Assembly: GCF_965638725.1 (NCBI RefSeq)
Contig: NW_027472020.1
Span: 434,001 to 498,000 of the forward strand
Origin: Aptenodytes patagonicus
Taxonomy: Eukaryota; Chordata; Aves; Sphenisciformes; Spheniscidae
Direction of reading: 5' to 3'
DNA length: 64,000 nucleotides
The notes beneath the pieces were generated by a model that was not told the origin of the DNA, made no database searches, and was given only the letters and a program-made list of their open reading frames with translations. This document shows, in pieces, positions 55,205-64,000 of this stretch. The position numbers and the translations under genes are program-made. Positions within the stretch are counted from its first letter, which is position 1; each line of letters begins with the position of its first letter.

Positions 55205-55592
55205 TGTGGGAATGGGAGTCTCACTAACGGACATTCCTGAGTTTCATTTTAATGAGCAAACACTGCACCACCTGGCATGACAAGGCACTTAAGCAGAAAA
55301 CAACGGAGAAAGGAATGTGCAGCTGGAAGGAGAAAAACAAGATAAAGACCAAGAAGGCATTTCGCATGATCAGAAAGAATGGGACAATCTGCTAGAGTAT
55401 AGATGTGCGTGAACACAAGGCTGTAACCTATCTGAAAGCTGCAGGTAGCGCGTGTTCATAGTAGTTAACTATATAAGCCCTGTTATAAGTGTAAATAAAG
55501 GAGAATGACCATACTCATACTGAGATCTGTCATTACTCCGGATTCGCAACTCCCGCTCCGTCATCGACACTGAACAAAGGACAACTCCGACA
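55205..55592 (+). mobile_element. 3' LTR of the second ERV, abutting the 188-bp satellite
   Basis: 388 bp from TGTGGGAATGGGAGTC to CAACTCCGACA, with TATATAA at 55470-55476 and AATAAA at 55494-55499. The sequence from the TATA box to the end is about nine-tenths identical by eye to the 5' LTR at 50973; U3 is different. The last base touches the satellite's CAGCGCCTGC at 55593. Confidence 0.9.
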
Positions 55593-58500
55593 CAGCGCCT
55601 GCTCCCACACCAAAGGGGCCAGGACTGCAAGCTGTTGCTGGCCCTCACCTTCCCTTGGCAGCCCTTCCACAGCCCCACAGACACTGCCGCTCTGAGCTTG
55701 CCAGCCACCTCAGGGTGCCGACGTTGTTGCCTTGCTCGCTCTCAGGCCTGCGAAAGCCCAGCTCCCAAATGGAAAACGTCCAGCGCCTGCTCCCACACCA
55801 AAGGGGCCAGGACTGCAAGCTGTTGCTGGCCCTCACCTTCCCTTGGCAGCCCTTCCACAGCCCCACAGACACTGCCGCTCTGAGCTTGCCAGCCACCTCA
55901 GGGTGCCGACGTTGTTGCCTTGCTCGCTCTCAGCACTGCCAGAGCCCAGCTCCCAAGTGGAAAACGTCCAGCGCCTGCTCCCACACCAAAGGGGCCAGGA
56001 CTGCAAGCTGTTGCTGGCCCTCACCTTCCCTTGGCAGCCCTTCCACAGCCCCACAGACACTGCCGCTCTGAGCTTGCCAGCCACCTCAGGGTGCCGACGT
56101 TGTTGCCTTGCTCGCTCTCAGGCCTGCGAAAGCCCAGCTCCCAAATGGAAAACGTCCAGCGCCTGCTCCCACACCAAAGGGGCCAGGATTGCAAGCTGTT
56201 GCTGGCCCTCACCTTCCCTTGGCAGCCCTTCCACAGCCCCACAGACACTGCCGCTCTCAGCTTGCCAGCCACCTCAGGGTGCCGACGTCTTTCCCATGCT
56301 CGCTCTCAGTCCTGCGAAAGCCCAGCTCCCAAATGGAAAACGTCCAGCGCCTGCTCCCACACCAAAGGGGCCAGGACTGCAAGCTGTTGCTGGCCCTCAC
56401 CTTCCCTTGGCAGCCCTTCCACAGCCCCACAGACACTGCCGCTCTGAGCTTGCCAGCCACCTCAGGGTGCCGACGTTGTTGCCTTGCTCGCTCTCAGCAC
56501 TGCCAGAGCCCAGCTCCCAAATGGAAAACGTCCAGCGCCTGCTCCCACACCAAAGGGGCCAGGACTGCAAGCTGTTGCTGGCCCTCACCTTCCCTTGGCA
56601 GCCCTTCCACAGCCCCACAGACACTGCCGCTCTGAGCTTGCCAGCCACCTCAGGGTGCCGACGTTGTTGCCTTGCTCGCTCTCAGCACTGCCAGAGCCCA
56701 GCTCCCAAGTGGAAAACGTCCAGCGCCTGCTCCCACACCAAAGGGGCCAGGACTGCAAGCTCTTGCTGGCCCTCACCTTCCCTTGGCAGCCCTTCCACAG
56801 CCCCACAGACACTGCCGCTCTGAGCTTGCCAGCCACCTCAGGGTGCCGACGTTGTTGCCTTGCTCGCTCTCAGGCCTGCGAAAGCCCAGCTCCCAAATGG
56901 AAAACGTCCAGCGCCTGCTCCCACACCAAAGGGGCCAGGACTGCAAGCTGTTGCTGGCCCTCACCTTCCCTTGGCAGCCCTTCCACAGCCCCACAGACAC
57001 TGCCGCTCTGAGCTTGCCAGCCACCTCAGGGTGCCGACGTTGCCTTGCTCGCTCTCAGGCCTGCCAGAGCCCAGCTCCCAAATGGAAAACGTCCAGCGCC
57101 TGCTCCCACACCAAAGGGGCCAGGACTGCAAGCTGTTGCTGGCCCTCACCTTCCCTTGGCAGCCCTTCCACAGCCCCACAGACACTGCCGCTCTGAGCTT
57201 GCCAGCCACCTCAGGGTGCCGGCGTTGTTGCCTTGCTCGCTCTCAGGCCTGCGAAAGCCCAGCTCCCAAATGGAAAACGTCCAGCGCCTGCTCCCACACC
57301 AAAGGGGCCAGGACTGCAAGCTGTTGCTGGCCCTCACCTTCCCTTGGCAGCCCTTCCACAGCCCCACAGACACTGCCGCTCTGAGCTTGCCAGCCACCTC
57401 AGGGTGCCGGCGTTGTTGCCTTGCTCGCTCTCAGCACTGCCAGAGCCCAGCTCCCAAATGGAAAAGGTCCAGCGCCTGCTCCCACACCAAAGGGGCCAGG
57501 ACTGCAAGCTGTTGCTGGCCCTCACCTTCCCTTGGCAGCCCTTCCACAGCCCCACAGACACTGCCGCTCTGAGCTTGCCAGCCACCTCAGGGTGCCGACG
57601 TTGTTGCCTTGCTCGCTCTCAGTCCTGCGAAAGCCCAGCTCCCAAATGGAAAACGTCCAGCGCCTGCTCCCACACCAAAGGGGCCAGGATTGCAAGCTGT
57701 TGCTGGCCCTCACCTTCCCTTGGCAGCCCTTCCACAGCCCCACAGACACTGCCGCTCTCAGCTTGCCAGCCACCTCAGGGTGCCGACGTCTTTCCCATGC
57801 TCGCTCTCAGTCCTGCGAAAGCCCAGCTCCCAAATGGAAAACGTCCAGCGCCTGCTCCCACACCAAAGGGGCCAGGACTGCAAGCTGTTGCTGGCCCTCA
57901 CCTTCCCTTGGCAGCCCTTCCACAGCCCCACAGACACTGCCGCTCTGAGCTTGCCAGCCACCTCAGGGTGCCGACGTTGTTGCCTTGCTCGCTCTCAGGC
58001 CTGCCAGAGCCCAGCTCCCAAATGGAAAACGTCCAGCGCCTGCTCCCACACCAAAGGGGCCAGGACTGCAAGCTGTTGCTGGCCCTCACCTTCCCTTGGC
58101 AGCCCTTCCACAGCCCCACAGACACTGCCGCTCTGAGCTTGCCAGCCACCTCAGGGTGCCGACGTTGTTGCCTTGCTCGCTCTCAGCACTGCCAGAGCCC
58201 AGCTCCCAAAAGGAAAACGTCCAGCGCCTGCTCCCACACCAAAGGGGCCAGGACTGCAAGCTGTTGCTGGCCCTCACCTTCCCTTGGCAGCCCTTCCACA
58301 GCCCCACAGACACTGCCGCTCTGAGCTTGCCAGCCACCTCAGGGTGCCGACGTTGTTGCCTTGCTCGCTCTCAGCACTGCCAGAGCCCAGCTCCCAAATG
58401 GAAAACGTCCAGCGCCTGCTCCCACACCAAAGGGGCCAGGACTGCAAGCTGTTGCTGGCCCTCACCTTCCCTTGGCAGCCCTTCCACAGCCCCACAGACA

Positions 58501-61500
58501 CTGCCGCTCTGAGCTTGCCAGCCACCTCAGGGTGCCGACGTTGTTGCCTTGCTCGCTCTCAGGCCTGCGAAAGCCCAGCTCCCAAATGGAAAACGTCCAG
58601 CGCCTGCTCCCACACCAAAGGGGCCAGGACTGCAAGCTGTTGCTGGCCCTCACCTTCCCTTGGCAGCCCTTCCACAGCCCCACAGACACTGCCGCTCTGA
58701 GCTTGCCAGCCACCTCAGGGTGCCGACGTTGTTGCCTTGCTCGCTCTCAGGCCTGCGAAAGCCCAGCTCCCAAATGGAAAACGTCCAGCGCCTGCTCCCA
58801 CACCAAAGGGGCCAGGACTGCAAGCTGTTGCTGGCCCTCACCTTCCCTTGGCAGCCCTTCCACAGCCCCACAGACACTGCCGCTCTGAGCTTGCCAGCCA
58901 CCTCAGGGTGCCGACGTTGTTGCCTTGCTCGCTCTCAGGCCTGCGAAAGCCCAGCTCCCAAATGGAAAACGTCCAGCGCCTGCTCCCACACCAAAGGGGC
59001 CAGGACTGCAAGCTGTTGCTGGCCCTCCCCTTCCCTTGGCAGCCCTTCCACAGCCCCACAGACACTGCCGCTCTGAGCTTGCCAGCCACCTCAGGGTGCC
59101 GACGTTGTTGCCTTGCTCGCTCTCAGCACTGCCAGAGCCCAGCTCCCAAATGGAAAACGTCCAGCGCCTGCTCCCACACCAAAGGGGCCAGGACTGCAAG
59201 CTGTTGCTGGCCCTCACCTTCCCTTGGCAGCCCTTCCACAGCCCCACAGACACTGCCGCTCTGAGCTTGCCAGCCACCTCAGGGTGTTGACGTTGTTGCC
59301 TTGCTCGCTCTCAGCACTGCCAGAGCCCAGCTCCCAAATGGAAAACGTCCAGCGCCTGCTCCCACACCAAAGGGGCCAGGACTGCAAGCTGTTGCTGGCC
59401 CTCACCTTCCCTTGGCAGCCCTTCCACAGCCCCACAGAACCTGGCGCGCTGAACTTGCCAGCCACATCAGGGTGCCGACGTTGTTGCCTTGCTCGCTCTC
59501 AGGCCTGCGAAAGCCCAGCTCCCAAATGGAAAACGTCCAGCGCCTGCTCCCACACCAAAGGGGCCAGGACTGCAAGCTGTTGCTGGCCCTCACCTTCCCT
59601 TGGCAGCCCTTCCACAGCCCCACAGACACTGCCGCTCTGAGCTTGCCAGCCACCTCAGGGTGCCGACGTTGTTGCCTTGCTCGCTCTCAGCACTGCCAGA
59701 GCCCAGCTCCCAAATGGAAAACGTCCAGCGCCTGCTCCCACACCAAAGGGGCCAGGACTGCAAGCTGTTGCTGGCCCTCACCTTCCCTTGGCAGCCCTTC
59801 CACAGCCCCACAGACACTGCCGCTCTGAGCTTGCCAGCCACCTCAGGGTGTCGACGTTGTTGCCTTGCTCGCTCTCAGGCCTGCCAGAGCCCAGCTCCCA
59901 AATGGAAAACGTCCAGCGCCTGCTCCCACACCAAAGGGGCCAGGACTGCAAGCTGTTGCTGGCCCTCACCTTCCCTTGGCAGCCCTTCCACAGCCCCACA
60001 GACACTGCCGCGCTGAACTTGCCAGCCACCTCAGGGTGCCGACGTTGTTGCCTTGCTCGCTCTCAGGCCTGCCAGAGCCCAGCTCCCAAATGGAAAACGT
60101 CCAGCGCCTGCTCCCACACCAAAGGGGCCAGGACTGCAAGCTGTTGCTGGCCCTCACCTTCCCTTGGCAGCCCTTCCACAGCCCCACAGACACTGCCGCT
60201 CTGAGCTTGCCAGCCACCTCAGGGTGCCGACGTTGTTGCCTTGCTCGCTCTCAGCACTGCCAGAGCCCAGCTCCCAAATGGAAAACGTCCAGCGCCTGCT
60301 CCCACACCAAAGGGGCCAGGACTGCAAGCTGTTGCTGGCCCTCACCTTCCCTTGGCAGCCCTTCCACAGCCCCACAGACACTGCCGCTCTGAGCTTGCCA
60401 GCCACCTCAGGGTGCCGGCGTTGTTGCCTTGCTCGCTCTCAGGCCTGCGAAAGCCCAGCTCCCAAATGGAAAACGTCCAGCGCCTGCTCCCACACCAAAG
60501 GGGCCAGGACTGCAAGCTGTTGCTGGCCCTCACCTTCCCTTGGCAGCCCTTCCACAGCCCCACAGACACTGCCGCTCTGAGCTTGCCAGCCACCTCAGGG
60601 TGCCGACGTTGTTGCCTTGCTCGCTCTCAGGCCTGCGAAAGCCCAGCTCCCAAATGGAAAACGTCCAGCGCCTGCTCCCACACCAAAGGGGCCAGGACTG
60701 CAAGCTGTTGCTGGCCCTCACCTTCCCTTGGCAGCCCTTCCACAGCCCCACAGACACTGCCGCTCTGAGCTTGCCAGCCACCTCAGGGTGCCGACGTTGT
60801 TGCCTTGCTCGCTCTCAGCAGTGCCAGAGCCCAGCTCCCAAATGGAAAACGTCCAGCGCCTGCTCCCACACCAAAGGGGCCAGGACTGCAAGCTGTTGCT
60901 GGCCCTCACCTTCCCTTGGCAGCCCTTCCACAGCCCCACAGACACTGCCGCTCTGAGCTTGCCAGCCACCTCAGGGTGCCGACGTTGTTGCCTTGCTCGC
61001 TCTCAGGCCTGCGAAAGCCCAGCTCCCAAATGGAAAACGTCCAGCGCCTGCTCCCACACCAAAGGGGCCAGGACTGCAAGCTGTTGCTGGCCCTCACCTT
61101 CCCTTGGCAGCCCTTCCACAGCCCCACAGACACTGCCGCTCTGAGCTTGCCAGCCACCTCAGGGTGCCGACGTTGTTGCCTTGCTCGCTCTCAGGCCTGC
61201 GAAAGCCCAGCTCCCAAATGGAAAACGTCCAGCGCCTGCTCCCACACCAAAGGGGCCAGGACTGCAAGCTGTTGCTGGCCCTCACCTTCCCTTGGCAGCC
61301 CTTCCACAGCCCCACAGACACTGCCGCTCTGAGCTTGCCAGCCACCTCAGGGTGTCGACGTTGTTGCCTTGCTCGCTCTCAGGCCTGCCAGAGCCCAGCT
61401 CCCAAATGGAAAACGTCCAGCGCCTGCTCCCACACCAAAGGGGCCAGGACTGCAAGCTGTTGCTGGCCCTCACCTTCCCTTGGCAGCCCTTCCACAGCCC

Positions 61501-64000
61501 CACAGACACTGCCGCGCTGAACTTGCCAGCCACCTCAGGGTGCCGACGTTGTTGCCTTGCTCGCTCTCAGGCCTGCCAGAGCCCAGCTCCCAAATGGAAA
61601 ACGTCCAGCGCCTGCTCCCACACCAAAGGGGCCAGGACTGCAAGCTGTTGCTGGCCCTCACCTTCCCTTGGCAGCCCTTCCACAGCCCCACAGACACTGC
61701 CGCTCTGAGCTTGCCAGCCACCTCAGGGTGCCGACGTTGTTGCCTTGCTCGCTCTCAGCACTGCCAGAGCCCAGCTCCCAAATGGAAAACGTCCAGCGCC
61801 TGCTCCCACACCAAAGGGGCCAGGACTGCAAGCTGTTGCTGGCCCTCACCTTCCCTTGGCAGCCCTTCCACAGCCCCACAGACACTGCCGCTCTGAGCTT
61901 GCCAGCCACCTCAGGGTGCCGGCGTTGTTGCCTTGCTCGCTCTCAGGCCTGCGAAAGCCCAGCTCCCAAATGGAAAACGTCCAGCGCCTGCTCCCACACC
62001 AAAGGGGCCAGGACTGCAAGCTGTTGCTGGCCCTCACCTTCCCTTGGCAGCCCTTCCACAGCCCCACAGACACTGCCGCTCTGAGCTTGCCAGCCACCTC
62101 AGGGTGCCGACGTTGTTGCCTTGCTCGCTCTCAGGCCTGCGAAAGCCCAGCTCCCAAATGGAAAACGTCCAGCGCCTGCTCCCACACCAAAGGGGCCAGG
62201 ACTGCAAGCTGTTGCTGGCCCTCACCTTCCCTTGGCAGCCCTTCCACAGCCCCACAGACACTGCCGCTCTGAGCTTGCCAGCCACCTCAGGGTGCCGACG
62301 TTGTTGCCTTGCTCGCTCTCAGCAGTGCCAGAGCCCAGCTCCCAAATGGAAAACGTCCAGCGCCTGCTCCCACACCAAAGGGGCCAGGACTGCAAGCTGT
62401 TGCTGGCCCTCACCTTCCCTTGGCAGCCCTTCCACAGCCCCACAGACACTGCCGCTCTGAGCTTGCCAGCCACCTCAGGGTGCCGACGTTGTTGCCTTGC
62501 TCGCTCTCAGGCCTGCGAAAGCCCAGCTCCCAAATGGAAAACGTCCAGCGCCTGCTCCCACACCAAAGGGGCCAGGACTGCAAGCTGTTGCTGGCCCTCA
62601 CCTTCCCTTGGCAGCCCTTCCACAGCCCCACAGACACTGCCGCTCTCAGCTTGCCAGCCACCTCAGGGTGCCGGCGTTGTTGCCTTGCTCGCTCTCAGGC
62701 CTGCGAAAGCCCAGCTCCCAAATGGAAAACGTCCAGCGCCTGCTCCCACACCAAAGGGGCCAGGACTGCAAGCTGTTGCTGGCCCTCACCTTCCCTTGGC
62801 AGCCCTTCCACAGCCCCACAGACACTGCCGCTCTGAGCTTGCCAGCCACCTCAGGGTGCCGACGTTGTTGCCTTGCTCGCTCTCAGGCCTGCGAAAGCCC
62901 AGCTCCCAAATGGAAAACGTCCAGCGCCTGCTCCCACACCAAAGGGGCCAGGACTGCAAGCTGTTGCTGGCCCTCACCTTCCCTTGGCAGCCCTTCCACA
63001 GCCCCACAGACACTGCCGCTCTGAGCTTGCCAGCCACCTCAGGGTGCCGACGTTGTTGCCTTGCTCGCTCTCAGGCCTGCGAAAGCCCAGCTCCCAAATG
63101 GAAAACGTCCAGCGCCTGCTCCCACACCAAAGGGGCCAGGACTGCAAGCTGTTGCTGGCCCTCACCTTCCCTTGGCAGCCCTTCCACAGCCCCACAGACA
63201 CTGCCGCTCTGAGCTTGCCAGCCACCTCAGGGTGCCGACGTTGTTGCCTTGCTCGCTCTCAGCACTGCCAGAGCCCAGCTCCCAAATGGAAAACGTCCAG
63301 CGCCTGCTCCCACACCAAAGGGGCCAGGACTGCAAGCTGTTGCTGGCCCTCACCTTCCCTTGGCAGCCCTTCCACAGCCCCAAAGACACTGCCGCTCTGA
63401 GCTTGCCAGCCACCTCAGGGTGCCGACGTTGTTGCCTTGCTCGCTCTCAGGCCTGCCAGAGCCCAGCTCCCAAATGGAAAACGTCCAGCGCCTGCTCCCA
63501 CACCAAAGGGGCCAGGACTGCAAGCTGTTGCTGGCCCTCACCTTCCCTTGGCAGCCCTTCCACAGCCCCACAGACACTGCCGCTCTGAGCTTGCCAGCCA
63601 CCTCAGGGTGCCGACGTTGTTGCCTTGCTCGCTCTCAGTCCTGCGAAAGCCCAGCTCCCAAATGGAAAACGTCCAGCGCCTGCTCCCACACCAAAGGGGC
63701 CAGGACTGCAAGCTGTTGCTGGCCCTCACCTTCCCTTGGCAGCCCTTCCACAGCCCCACAGACACTGCCGCTCTGAGCTTGCCAGCCACCTCAGGGTGCC
63801 GACGTTGTTGCCTTGCTCGCTCTCAGGCCTGCCAGAGCCCAGCTCCCAAATGGAAAACGTCCAGCGCCTGCTCCCACACCAAAGGGGCCAGGACTGCAAG
63901 CTGTTGCTGGCCCTCACCTTCCCTTGGCAGCCCTTCCACAGCCCCACAGAACCTGGCGCGCTGAGCTTGCCAGCCACCTCAGGGTGCCGACGTTGTTGCC
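55593..64000 (+). repeat. 188-bp satellite array with 8-monomer higher-order repeat
   Basis: About 45 head-to-tail copies of a GC-rich 188-bp unit that runs from CAGCGCCTGCTCCCACACC through CCTTGGCAGCCCTTCCACAG to CTCCCAAATGGAAAACGTC. One unit is 185 bp (between 56860 and 57045). Monomers differ mainly in one short window: GGCCTGCGAAAG, GGCCTGCCAGAG, AGCACTGCCAGAG, AGCAGTGCCAGAG or TCCTGCGAAAG. Rare marks recur at 1504 bp, which is eight units: TCGACG at 59851 and 61355, CAGCAGTG at 60816 and 62320. AGAACCTGGCGCG recurs at 59436 and 63948, three such periods. All frames across it are products of the repeat. The array runs off the window end. Confidence 0.98.

Noticed and set aside
55593..64000. 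Dozens of 175-codon and 363-codon plus frames and 83-codon minus frames in the 188-bp satellite
   Set aside because: They repeat every 188 bp, shift frame between monomers because 188 is not a multiple of 3, and have no gene signals. They are products of the repeat.
55593..64000. CENP-B box in the 188-bp monomer
   Set aside because: No TTCG....A..CGGG core was found on reading the monomer, so centromere function is not claimed from a motif.

Overview
The window looks like repeat-dense nuclear DNA from a bird. The evidence is three CR1 LINE pieces (two of which keep the ATTCTATG-type 3' tail), five LTRs of one abundant avian-type ERV family, retroviral env and gag relatives of avian alpharetroviruses, and broken vertebrate gene exons with normal GT-AG introns. 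There is no bacterial gene organisation, rRNA, tRNA or CRISPR. The species cannot be read from the sequence. The density of satellites and nested ERVs would suit a pericentromeric, subtelomeric or W-chromosome location, but that is inference.

Layout. 0-5 kb: a decayed CR1 scrap, an LTR (1.0-1.6 kb), a broken USP42-like C-terminal exon (2.4-3.6 kb), and a two-exon candidate gene with three 45-residue acidic repeats (about 3.7-4.9 kb). 4.9-9.1 kb: a GAAAT/GAATGAAAT pentanucleotide array split by a 2.7 kb minus-strand CR1. 9.2-17.4 kb: a ~62-bp satellite interrupted by a 722-bp solo LTR with a CAAGG target duplication and by the 5' half of a gammaretrovirus-like provirus. 17.4-26.8 kb: mostly unassigned DNA with one truncated LTR, candidate minus-strand exons and a CCAAT-bearing promoter-like stretch. 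26.8-29.2 kb: a polypyrimidine array followed by a CR1 3' fragment. 29-40 kb: unassigned DNA, two small local duplications, three more LTRs, an AT-rich minisatellite, a CT-rich array and a 33-base G run. 40.3-41.9 kb: a second broken USP42-like copy, with an LTR ending 16 bp before its first exon. 42.3-43.2 kb: an ERV pol scrap. 43.2-48.9 kb: unassigned. 48.9-51.0 kb: a third CR1. 51.0-55.6 kb: an alpha/beta-like mosaic ERV with gag and env but no pol, and an 18-base match to initiator tRNA-Met as primer site. 55.6-64.0 kb: about 45 copies of a 188-bp satellite with an 8-monomer (1504-bp) higher-order repeat.

No intact host gene is certain. The best coding candidates are the two-exon acidic-repeat gene (splice phase is consistent, but two frame breaks are suspected) and the ERV gag frame of 463 codons. 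The USP42-like copies carry stops and frameshifts. The history visible here is nested insertion: CR1 into a pentanucleotide array, LTRs and ERVs into satellites and introns, and an ERV between a CR1 and a satellite.
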